NCBI RefSeq assembly: GCF_014203155.1
Contig: NZ_JACHIK010000002.1
Coordinates: 372,001-436,000, forward strand
Length of the DNA stretch: 64,000 bases
DNA from: Shinella fusca
GTDB lineage: Bacteria > Pseudomonadota > Alphaproteobacteria > Rhizobiales > Rhizobiaceae
Reading direction: 5' to 3'
In this document: positions 57,730-64,000 of the stretch, piece by piece
Layout: each line of letters opens with the position of its first letter
How positions within the stretch are numbered: the first letter of the stretch is position 1
Made by a program: the position numbers and the translations under genes
The notes under the pieces: generated by a model
What the model was told of the DNA's origin: nothing
Database searches by the model: none
The model's input: the letters and a program-made list of their open reading frames with translations, nothing else

Positions 57730-58492
57730 CGTCTTGGTCCTTCCTGATGGCGGTGAAGGCTCCGGCACGGAGCAGGATTGCGAGATTTGCGGAAATGTCG
57801 AAGGCGGCATCGGCTGCCATGGCCGTGCTCGCGGCTTCGGCAAGTGCGCGGCCTTGCGCCAGATGCCCGAAGAAGGGCGCGCCGGCGGGCGGAAGCGGCA
57901 CGACCTCGACGATCATGTGGGGCCGGACCACCAGCGCGTCCTGGCCCCGCCAGTCCGCAACGGGTTCGACAGGACGCTCGCCGGCGTTCATCGCCCAGAT
58001 CGTTACCGCCGGATGGGGCGAGGAGAGGACCGAGAGGGACGGCTGGGGAACGAGGACGAGGCCGCCCAGCCGGTCGGGGGCGATCTCGGCGAGAACCTGC
58101 GGATCGAGCGGCGCGGCGTCGGCTGCATGATAAGCGCGCGTGCGGGCCGCCTCGATGCGCATGACATCCGCGAGATAGGCGATCTCCCGCGCCGGCTCGA
58201 AGTTCGCCGCGAAATCCGGAAAATCGTCGCCATAGGCCAGAAGCAGCGGCGAGCGCGGCGGATTGAGGCGGATGAAGACCGCGGCCATCGCCCGGAAGAA
58301 GTCGGGCCCGACGATCCGCTCGGCCGCGGGAAACCGCGTGGCAAGCGCGCCCGTGAGGCTGGCCGCCACGTTGTTGCGGTAGACGCCGTAGCGCCGCTCC
58401 GGCGAGGGCGAATTCCAGGCCGCGATGCCGGCGGGCGGCGGCGTCGCCTCCAGGAGGCCGGCGGCGAAGGCGCTCTGGGTGGCGTCCGACAT
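57707..58492 (-). CDS. bufC: DUF2063 protein, RiPP maturation partner BufC/HvfC
   Basis: A 261-residue protein with the DUF2063 N-terminal helical DNA-binding-like region (RRYGVYRNNVAASLTGALAT, then FPAAERIVGPDFFRAMAAVF) and a C-terminal beta-rich part (about 130-240). In bufferin-type clusters this protein binds the MNIO enzyme and the precursor peptide. It begins 3 nt after the bufB stop and overlaps the doxX gene. No catalytic motif is expected or seen. Confidence 0.85.
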   Translation of the reverse strand: MSDATQSAFAAGLLEATPPPAGIAAWNSPSPERRYGVYRNNVAASLTGALATRFPAAERIVGPDFFRAMAAVFIRLNPPRSPLLLAYGDDFPDFAANFEPAREIAYLADVMRIEAARTRAYHAADAAPLDPQVLAEIAPDRLGGLVLVPQPSLSVLSSPHPAVTIWAMNAGERPVEPVADWRGQDALVVRPHMIVEVVPLPPAGAPFFGHLAQGRALAEAASTAMAADAAFDISANLAILLRAGAFTAIRKDQDDEDRDHA

Positions 58493-58495
58493 GGT

Positions 58496-59350
58496 TCAGG
58501 CCGCCCTTTGCCGCGCGGCCGCGTCGAGCATGCGCTGCGCGGCGGCGGCTTCGCCCCGCAGCACCGGCCAGGCGGGCACGTCATTGTCCCATTCGATGAG
58601 GCTGGCGACCGGTCCCGTCCGGCTGATGACCGTCTCGTAGAGCGCCCAGACGGGATCCTTCACCGGCGTGTCGTGGCTGTCGATGAGGAGCGGCGCGCCG
58701 AGCTCGTCCACCGTTTCCGAATGGCCGCTGAGGTGGATCTCGCGCACCGCCTCCAGCGGGAAGCGGGCGATGTAGTCGCCTGGGTCCAGATTGTGGTTCG
58801 TCGCGGCGACGAAGACGTTGTTGACGTCGAGCAGCAGGCCGCAGCCGGTGCGCCGGGCGACCTCGGCGAGGAAGGCCGTCTCCTCGATCGTGCTTTCCGA
58901 AAACAGGACATAGGTGGCGGGATTTTCGAGCAGCATCTGCCGGCCGAGGGTCTCTTGCACTTCATCGATATGGTCGGCCACGCGGTCCAGCGTTTCCTGC
59001 GTATAGGGCAGCGGCAGGAGGTCGTTGAGGAAGACGCTGTCATGCGTCGACCAGGCGAGATGCTCGGAAAAGCTCTCCGGCCGGTAGCGCTCGCAGAGCG
59101 TCTTCAGCCGGGCAAGATGGGCGCGGTCGAGCGGCTGCATGGAGCCGATGGAGAGGCCGACGCCGTGGACCGAGAGGGCATAATCCTCCCGCAGCCGGCC
59201 AAGCTGGGTATGCGGCGGACCGCCGGCGCCCATGTAGTTCTCCGCATGGACCTCGAAGAAGCCGATGGGCTGCGGTTCGGCGATGATGGCGGCGAAATGC
59301 TCGGGCTTGAAGCCGGCACCGGTGCGCCGGGGCAGGGCGGAGGGGATCAT
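58496..59350 (-). CDS. bufB: DUF692 multinuclear iron oxidase BufB
   Basis: A 284-residue TIM-barrel enzyme of the DUF692/MNIO family. Metal ligands are expected in [53 protein letters not shown] and [17 protein letters not shown], and all these His/Asp/Glu positions are present. Such enzymes oxidise cysteines of a RiPP precursor (to thiooxazole in bufferins). AAAGGCTTCACC precedes the ATG at 59350. It follows bufA after an intercistronic hairpin. Confidence 0.9.
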   Translation of the reverse strand: MIPSALPRRTGAGFKPEHFAAIIAEPQPIGFFEVHAENYMGAGGPPHTQLGRLREDYALSVHGVGLSIGSMQPLDRAHLARLKTLCERYRPESFSEHLAWSTHDSVFLNDLLPLPYTQETLDRVADHIDEVQETLGRQMLLENPATYVLFSESTIEETAFLAEVARRTGCGLLLDVNNVFVAATNHNLDPGDYIARFPLEAVREIHLSGHSETVDELGAPLLIDSHDTPVKDPVWALYETVISRTGPVASLIEWDNDVPAWPVLRGEAAAAQRMLDAAARQRAA

Positions 59351-59375
59351 GGTGAAGCCTTTCGACGGGAGAAGC

Positions 59376-59398
59376 GACGGCGCCGCGAAGGCGCCGTC
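59376..59398 (-). terminator. Hairpin between bufA and bufB
   Basis: GACGGCGCC (59376-59384) pairs perfectly with GGCGCCGTC (59390-59398), 5-nt loop. It probably acts as a partial terminator or stabiliser so that the precursor is made in excess of the modifying enzymes. Confidence 0.55.
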
Positions 59399-59418
59399 CG
59401 GTGGGGCGGGTGCAGGCC

Positions 59419-59703
59419 TCAGGCCGGCGCCATGCCCTGTTCCAGCATGCCGTGGCCGTCCGGCGTCTTCATCGACAGGCACGTGCCCTTGGGAACGAGC
59501 TTGAAGACGTTCTGCTGGTAGTCGATCTTCGACGTGCCGGCGCAGGTCGTGCCGGCGCCCGCGGCGCAGTCGTTCTGGCCCTTGAGGGCGACGCCATAGC
59601 ACTTTTCCTTCGCGTCGTCGGCAGCGGCGGCCGGGGTGGCGACGGCGGCGAGCGCGGAAGCGAGCGAACCGGCAAGGGCGAGGGTGGCGATCATGGTCTT
59701 CAT
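59419..59703 (-). CDS. bufA: Bufferin-type RiPP precursor (DUF2282)
   Basis: A 94-residue precursor with a Sec-type signal peptide ([20 protein letters not shown] region, cleaved near TPAAAAD) and a mature part with four cysteines: KEKCYG, QNDCAA, TTCAG and KGTCLS. This matches the DUF2282 family, recently recognised as secreted, copper-binding bufferins. GGAGACAAAG precedes the ATG at 59703. It is divergent from an ECF sigma gene, with an ECF-type promoter between them. The cysteine modifications would be installed by BufB/BufC before export. Confidence 0.9.
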   Translation of the reverse strand: MKTMIATLALAGSLASALAAVATPAAAADDAKEKCYGVALKGQNDCAAGAGTTCAGTSKIDYQQNVFKLVPKGTCLSMKTPDGHGMLEQGMAPA

Positions 59704-59749
59704 CTTTGTCTCCGTTAGTGGCCAGCCCCATTGGCTGTGCATTGCGGGC

Positions 59750-59775
59750 TACGGAGAGCGCCGTGCCTTCGTTAC
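59750..59775 (-). promoter_or_regulatory. ECF-type promoter of the bufferin operon
   Basis: On the minus strand GTAACG (59775-59770), 16 bp, then CGTA (59753-59750), about 47 bp before the bufA ATG. It closely resembles the GTAACC-N16-CGAA promoter described for Caulobacter SigF. Confidence 0.6.
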
Positions 59776-59888
59776 AGGCCTTGCGTCGCTTTCGCCTGCC
59801 GGCGGCCCGCCCGGCGGGCGGTAGTGTTGGAAAAAGAATTGTTAAATCAGAGACTTGTTGTCGTTACGGAAATCTTTGCTTCCATGCG

Positions 59889-59914
59889 GTAACAAAATCG
59901 TGTTCCCCGGCGTA
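59889..59914 (+). promoter_or_regulatory. ECF-type promoter candidate for sigF-nrsF
   Basis: GTAACA (59889-59894), 16 bp, then CGTA (59911-59914): the same architecture as the bufA promoter, facing the sigma gene. Start of transcription would fall only a few bases before the GTG at 59927, so the leader would be unusually short. Confidence 0.45.
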
Positions 59915-59926
59915 GGGTAGGAAACA

Positions 59927-60481
59927 GTGACACAGTCGGCGCGTGAAGAGGAATGGGCGAACTGGCTGCGCCTTGCCATAAAGGGCGACGCGCAGGCCTA
60001 TAGCCGTTTCCTTTTCGCGGTGACGCCGTATCTGCGTGCCATGGCGCGGCGGCGTTGCAGCCTTTACGGCGCGCCCCTGAGCGAGGCAGAGGACGTGGTG
60101 CAGGAAGTGCTGCTCGCCATTCACCTCAAGCGCGGCACCTGGGATCCGGCCCGCCCGCTCGGCCCGTGGCTCACGACGCTGGTGCGCAACAAGCTGATCG
60201 ACAGCCTGCGCCGCCGGGGCCGGCAGAAGAACGTGCCGATCGACGATGTCTCCGATTTCCTGGAGGCGGCGGACGAAACGAATGAGGCGGCCGACCGGAT
60301 CGACACGGAAACGATGCTCGCCCGGCTGAAGGAGCCGCAGCGCGATATCGTCCGCTCGATCTCCATCGAGGGGGAGGGCATCCGCGAGACGGCGGCGCGG
60401 CTGAAAATGACGGAAGTGGCCGTGCGCGTCGCCCTTCACCGGGCGCTGAAATCGCTGGCCGCCCTCTACCGGAGCGAATGA
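59927..60481 (+). CDS. sigF: ECF sigma factor, SigF type
   Basis: A 184-residue ECF sigma factor. Region 2 includes YSRFLFAVTPYLRAMARRRC and the -10 contact AEDVVQEVLLAIHLKRGTWD followed by WLTTLVRNKLIDSLRRR; region 4 is EPQRDIVRSISIEGEGIRET followed by AARLKMTEVAVRVALHRALK. The GTG start is preceded by GTAGGAAACA. It lies 1 nt before the DUF1109 anti-sigma and is divergent from the bufferin genes, an arrangement seen in Caulobacter SigF-NrsF loci controlling metal-stress responses. Confidence 0.9.
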   Translation: MTQSAREEEWANWLRLAIKGDAQAYSRFLFAVTPYLRAMARRRCSLYGAPLSEAEDVVQEVLLAIHLKRGTWDPARPLGPWLTTLVRNKLIDSLRRRGRQKNVPIDDVSDFLEAADETNEAADRIDTETMLARLKEPQRDIVRSISIEGEGIRETAARLKMTEVAVRVALHRALKSLAALYRSE

Positions 60482-60482
60482 C

Positions 60483-61118
60483 ATGAAGACCGACGACCTG
60501 ATCACCCTGATGGCGCAAGATGCCCCTACCGGCCTGCGCTACGGCCGCGCGCTTGCGCTTGCGCTGGGTGTCGGCATCGCCGTCTCAGTGGTTCTCCTCG
60601 TTGCTACCGTCGGCATCCGCCACAATATGGCGAGCGTCTTCGAGACCGCGCGCGTGCTCTTCAAGATCGCCGTCACCTTTATGCTCGCCGTCCTTGCCGC
60701 GCGGCTTGCCGTGCGCATCGGCCGGCCGGGGGCGGAAACGCGCGGCCCCGCATTGCTGCTCGCCGTGCCGGCGCTGATGGTCGCCGCCGCCGTCGCCGCC
60801 GAACTCTTCGTGCTGCCGGCGGATGCCTGGCCGGCGAGCCTCGTCGGCCGGAACGCGCTGTTCTGCGTGTTTTTCGTGCCGGTTCTTTCGCTCGCCCCGC
60901 TGGCGGGCCTGTTCTGGGCACTGAAGAAGGGTGCGCCGGAAAATCCAACCTTTGCGGGCGCCACGGCCGGGCTTGCCGCCGGCGCCATCGCCGTGGCTGT
61001 CTATGCCTGGCATTGCCCGGACGACAGCCCGCTCTTCCTTGCCACCTGGTACACGATCGCCATTGCCGTGGTCACCGTGGCCGGTGCGCTTGCCGGCCGC
61101 CGCTGGCTTCGCTGGTGA
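60483..61118 (+). CDS. nrsF: DUF1109 membrane anti-sigma factor NrsF
   Basis: A 211-residue protein with six membrane helices and a short cytoplasmic N-terminus (MKTDDLITLMAQDAPTGLRY) expected to hold the sigma factor. Two cysteines, in GRNALFCVFFVPV and AWHCPDDSPLFL, correspond to the pair needed for signal response in Caulobacter NrsF. It begins 1 nt after the sigma stop codon. Loss of sigma binding on metal or redox stress would switch on sigF and the bufferin operon. Confidence 0.9.
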   Translation: MKTDDLITLMAQDAPTGLRYGRALALALGVGIAVSVVLLVATVGIRHNMASVFETARVLFKIAVTFMLAVLAARLAVRIGRPGAETRGPALLLAVPALMVAAAVAAELFVLPADAWPASLVGRNALFCVFFVPVLSLAPLAGLFWALKKGAPENPTFAGATAGLAAGAIAVAVYAWHCPDDSPLFLATWYTIAIAVVTVAGALAGRRWLRW

Positions 61119-61147
61119 CCGCATAGGTCAAGTTGCGCTTCTACGGT

Positions 61148-61161
61148 TTGACGGAGATCAT
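61148..61161 (+). promoter_or_regulatory. FNR/FixK-like box before the second stress-protein operon
   Basis: TTGACGGAGATCAT has one mismatch to TTGAC-N4-ATCAA. Its centre is 74 bp before the stress-protein ATG, as with the other boxes in this window. Confidence 0.5.
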
Positions 61162-61228
61162 CGCGGTCGCCTCGGGCAGGGGCTAGCCTTCCTTCATTGG
61201 GCAACCGGACCAGTGAAGGAGCTTGCAC

Positions 61229-62059
61229 ATGTCATTCAAGACCATACTCGCGCTCATCGGCACCGCGACGAGCGAAGCGGACCTCGACAAGGCCATCGCG
61301 CTTTCGGCGGAACTGGAGGCGCACCTTTCGGTGGTGGTGCTGCGGACCGCGATCTCGACGTTCGGCGTGGACTATCCCGCCGCCGCGGCGTGGCTGGATG
61401 CGCGCCAGAAGGAGATCGACGAATTGATCGACGTCCGGCACAAGGCGGAAGACCGCTGCCGGAGAGGCGGCCTCTCCTTCGATATCGATCATATCTACGA
61501 CGACCGCTTTATCATCGAAAGCAATATCGGCATGCGTGCCATGTATGCGGATGTGGTCGTTCTTGGGGAGGGGATCCGTTCGGATGACGACTTGCGCAAA
61601 GCCGCCGTCAATGCCACGGCTTTCGATTCCGGAACGCCGCTCGTCCTCATGCCGGCGCTGCGGCCGACGTCGCTGAAGCCGAAGAACGTGCTCTTCGCCT
61701 GGAATTCCCGCCCGCAGGCGGCGAGCGCCGCGAAAGCCGCCGCCGGGATGCTGGCGGGCGCCGACGCGGTCCACCTCGTCGTTGTCGATCCGGACGCCTC
61801 CTATTTCGGCAATGGCGGAGAGCCGGGCGCCGACATGGCGGCCTTCCTCTCCCGGCACGGCGCCAAGGTCTTCATCGAGCAGCTTGCGAGCGGAGAGCGG
61901 GCGGCGCAGGACGTCATCCGCCAGCATGCGCTGGAGCTTGGCTGCGACATGATCGTCATGGGCGCCTACGGCCATTCGCGTCTGCGCGAGCGGGTCTTCG
62001 GCGGCGTCACCGCGTCGATCCTCGAAGACTGCGACGTGCCGGTCTTCCTGATGCGGTAG
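61229..62059 (+). CDS. Universal stress protein, tandem UspA domains
   Basis: A 276-residue protein with two Usp folds (about 1-140, 148-276); the C-terminal domain ends with CDMIVMGAYGHSRLRERVFG and GVTASILEDCDVPVFLMR, the GxxGHxRxRE nucleotide-binding signature. GAAGGAGCTTGCAC precedes the ATG at 61229. It is related in architecture to the stress protein at 41.3 kb but clearly diverged, especially in the first domain. It is the first gene of a three-gene unit behind an FNR-like box. Confidence 0.88.
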   Translation: MSFKTILALIGTATSEADLDKAIALSAELEAHLSVVVLRTAISTFGVDYPAAAAWLDARQKEIDELIDVRHKAEDRCRRGGLSFDIDHIYDDRFIIESNIGMRAMYADVVVLGEGIRSDDDLRKAAVNATAFDSGTPLVLMPALRPTSLKPKNVLFAWNSRPQAASAAKAAAGMLAGADAVHLVVVDPDASYFGNGGEPGADMAAFLSRHGAKVFIEQLASGERAAQDVIRQHALELGCDMIVMGAYGHSRLRERVFGGVTASILEDCDVPVFLMR

Positions 62060-62097
62060 CCACATAGGATGTTCCGAAAAGACGACAGGAGGTGACT

Positions 62098-62409
62098 ATG
62101 CCTGAATGCGATATGATGACGACCGAGCATGCCGCCGCACCCCTTGCCTGGCCGGTGATCGGCACGGAGCCTTTCCTCCGGGCGCCGTTCGAGATCGGCC
62201 TGGCGATGCATCGCTACTGGCTGGTCGCGGCCTCGCGGCTGCTTCAGGACCAGGCCGCGCATCTGCAGAACCTTGCCGAATGCAGCGATCCGCTGAGCAT
62301 GCTGGTCTGCCAGACGGAGCTTGCCGAAAAGTCCGTCGCAGCCGGTCTCGAGGATCTGCGGCGCGGTGTCGATACGGTCACGGAGGCCGCCGGCGAGCCG
62401 CCGCAATAG
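62098..62409 (+). CDS. Phasin-like small protein
   Basis: A 103-residue, mostly helical protein: FLRAPFEIGLAMHRYWLVAA, SRLLQDQAAHLQNLAECSDP and VCQTELAEKSVAAGLEDLRR resemble the helix-rich pattern of short phasins that coat polyhydroxyalkanoate granules. AGGAGGTGACT stands at the ATG. It lies 38 nt after the stress protein and 15 nt before the beta-CASP gene. The family assignment is tentative; an alternative is a general helical stress protein. Confidence 0.6.
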   Translation: MPECDMMTTEHAAAPLAWPVIGTEPFLRAPFEIGLAMHRYWLVAASRLLQDQAAHLQNLAECSDPLSMLVCQTELAEKSVAAGLEDLRRGVDTVTEAAGEPPQ

Positions 62410-62424
62410 AGTATCGGAGGGAAC

Positions 62425-63783
62425 GTGCTTTCACTGAAATCGCTCGGCGGGGCGGGAACCGTTACCGGCTCCAAGCATCTGCTCACCCTCGACGGGCATC
62501 GTATCCTCGTCGATTGCGGCCTCTTCCAGGGCCTGAAGAACCTGCGCGAACTCAACTGGGCGCCGCTGCCGGTCCCGCCGCACGATATCGACGCGGTGAT
62601 CCTGACCCACGCGCATCTCGATCATTGCGGATACCTGCCGCGGCTGGTGCGGGACGGCTATCATGGCAAGGTCTACGCGACACCGGCGACCCGGGACGTC
62701 GCAGAACTGATCCTGATGGACAGCGGTCATCTGCAGGAAAAGGATGCGGAATTCCTCAACCGGCACGCACTGTCGCGGCACCGGCCGGCCCTGCCGCTCT
62801 ATGGCGTGCGGGAGGCGCAAAGGGCGGTCGGGCACTTTTCGACCGCGGCCTTCGGCCAGACGGTGCGGCTTGCCGGCGGCGCGTCGTTCCGCTTCCGGCC
62901 TGCGGGGCATATCCTCGGCGCGGCGAGCGTCGACCTCGAATGGGGCGGCCGGCGCATCCTCTTTTCCGGCGATATCGGCCGCTATGGCGATCCGCTCATG
63001 CCGGACCCGGCCCCGCCGCCGGCGGCCGACTATATCCTGATCGAATCCACCTACGGCGACCGCCTCCACGACAGGACCGATCCGGCCGCGGCGCTGGGCG
63101 CGATCGTCGAGCGGACGATCGGGCGGGGCGGCACGCTCGTCATTCCGGCCTTTGCCGTCGGGCGGGCGCAGGAGCTCCTCTATTATTTCTGGAAGCTGGA
63201 GAAGGCGGGCCGCCTGCCCGCGGTTCCGCTCTTCCTCGACAGCCCCATGGCCATCGAGGCGACCGGCCTTCTGGGCCGCCACATGCAGGACCATCGCCTC
63301 GACGGGGAGACCTGCGGGGCGGTCAGCGCCATCGCCCGCCATGCGCAGGATGTCGAGGCCTCGAAGGCGATCAGCGCGAACCGCTTTCCCAAGATCGTCA
63401 TTTCCGCTTCGGGCATGGCGACCGGCGGCCGCGTCCTGCACCATCTGAAGGCCTTTGCGCCCGATGCGCGCAACACGATCCTGCTTGCCGGCTTCCAGGC
63501 AGTCGGAACGCGGGGCCGCTCGTTGCAGGAAGGCACGGCCGAACTGAAGATCCACGGCGACTGGGTGCCGGTCAAGGCGGAGGTGGCCCATCTCGACATG
63601 CTCTCGGCCCATGCCGATGCCGGCGAGCTGATGCGATGGCTCTCCGCCTGCCCGCGCCCGCCGCGCAAGGTCTTCATCGTGCATGGCGAGGCGGAGGCGT
63701 CGGAAGCCCTGCGTATCCGCATTGCGCGGGAGCTCGGATGGCCGAGCGTCGTGCCGCGTCTCGATCAGGAATTCGAGCTTTGA
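62425..63783 (+). CDS. Metallo-beta-lactamase/beta-CASP RNA-processing-type nuclease
   Basis: A 452-residue MBL-fold protein. Zinc motifs are LTHAHLDHCGYLPRLV, the PAGHILGAAS histidine and LFSGDIGRYGDPL; the beta-CASP insert (about 200-350) has VIPAFAVGRAQELLYYFWKL; later motifs are SASGMATGGRVLHHLK and SAHADAGELM with the C-terminal VFIVHGEAEASEAL. It matches the YsgI/CPSF-like exonuclease group often annotated as RNA specificity factor. The start is a GTG after GGAGGGAAC. Co-transcribed with a stress protein, it may adjust RNA turnover in hypoxia (inference). Confidence 0.9.
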   Translation: MLSLKSLGGAGTVTGSKHLLTLDGHRILVDCGLFQGLKNLRELNWAPLPVPPHDIDAVILTHAHLDHCGYLPRLVRDGYHGKVYATPATRDVAELILMDSGHLQEKDAEFLNRHALSRHRPALPLYGVREAQRAVGHFSTAAFGQTVRLAGGASFRFRPAGHILGAASVDLEWGGRRILFSGDIGRYGDPLMPDPAPPPAADYILIESTYGDRLHDRTDPAAALGAIVERTIGRGGTLVIPAFAVGRAQELLYYFWKLEKAGRLPAVPLFLDSPMAIEATGLLGRHMQDHRLDGETCGAVSAIARHAQDVEASKAISANRFPKIVISASGMATGGRVLHHLKAFAPDARNTILLAGFQAVGTRGRSLQEGTAELKIHGDWVPVKAEVAHLDMLSAHADAGELMRWLSACPRPPRKVFIVHGEAEASEALRIRIARELGWPSVVPRLDQEFEL

Positions 63784-63795
63784 ACCCGGCCGGCT

Positions 63796-64000
63796 TCAGG
63801 CCCGGCGGTGCTTGGGGGTGACGCCGTAGGCCTTCTTGAAGGCCGTGGTGAAGCTGGAGGGATTGCGGTAGCCGGCGAGATAGGCGGCCTGCGAGATCGG
63901 GATACCGTCCCGCTCCAGCGCGATGCGCGCCGTCTCCAGCCGCTGCTGGCGGATGAAATCCGATACGGCGATGCCGAAACGCTCCTTGAAATGACGCTGG
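63796..64000 (-). CDS. AraC family regulator, C-terminal part (5' end beyond the window)
   Basis: The last 67 residues of an AraC-type DNA-binding domain: HFKERFGIAVSDFIRQQRLE, TARIALERDGIPISQAAYLA, GYRNPSSFTTAFKKAYGVTP and a short tail. The second helix-turn-helix is complete. The sensing domain and start lie to the right of the window. Convergent with the beta-CASP gene. The regulated genes cannot be identified. Confidence 0.88.
   Translation of the reverse strand, partial: QRHFKERFGIAVSDFIRQQRLETARIALERDGIPISQAAYLAGYRNPSSFTTAFKKAYGVTPKHRRA

Overview
The window is GC-rich chromosomal DNA of an alphaproteobacterium, most likely a member of the Rhizobiaceae or a close relative (Ensifer/Shinella/Rhizobium-like). 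The evidence is the FixL-FixJ-FixK oxygen cascade with a haem-PAS FixL, a MocR-type TauR, the ureDA-(hupE)-BCEFG urease order, and several rhizobial protein families. No rRNA, tRNA, CRISPR array, IS element or integrase was seen. Nearly every gene is intact; the exception is one frameshifted LuxR-type regulator. Both ends cut through genes (a LivM-type permease on the left, an AraC-type regulator on the right).

Layout. 0-4 kb: an amide/branched-chain amino-acid type ABC importer with a divergent GntR regulator. 4-9.4 kb: a TonB haem receptor and a chuW-chuX-chuY-like anaerobic haem-degradation operon behind a perfect FNR/FixK box. 9.4-12.6 kb: a YeaR-like DUF1971 cupin, a 27-bp NsrR-like palindrome, two small proteins, an FmdE-like protein and a three-domain copper nitrite reductase. 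12.7-22.9 kb: a complete taurine dissimilation locus, tauR / tauABC-tauXY-xsc-sulfite exporter-pta. 23-26.6 kb: an amino-acid/polyamine permease, a broken LuxR regulator and an amidase. 26.6-32.8 kb: a sulfide module of SQR, DUF2892, an RND pump and a SqrR/BigR-type persulfide sensor. 32.9-48.4 kb: a hypoxia island with a CPC-type ATPase, an alcohol dehydrogenase-GNAT fusion, an arginine deiminase operon, a universal stress protein, an Mg-type ATPase, a host-attachment protein and fixK-fixJ-fixL. 48.8-54.3 kb: urease genes behind a sigma54-like promoter. 54.4-57.2 kb: NhaA and a ClC exchanger. 57.2-61.1 kb: a bufferin-type RiPP cluster (bufA, bufB, bufC, doxX) divergent from an ECF sigma factor and its DUF1109 anti-sigma. 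61.2-64 kb: a second stress-protein operon with a phasin-like protein and a beta-CASP nuclease.

How the genes fit together. The unifying theme is life with little oxygen. FixLJ-FixK is encoded here, and FNR/FixK-like boxes (TTGAY-N4-RTCAA or looser TTG-N8-CAA forms) sit about 65-77 bp before the start codons of the haem operon, nirK, the CPC ATPase, the adh-GNAT gene, the arginine deiminase operon and both stress-protein operons. This predicts one locally encoded regulon. Nitrogen (urease, taurine, amidase) and sulfur (taurine sulfite, sulfide oxidation) supply functions are interleaved with it. All functional statements rest on motif reading and family knowledge; no database search was run.
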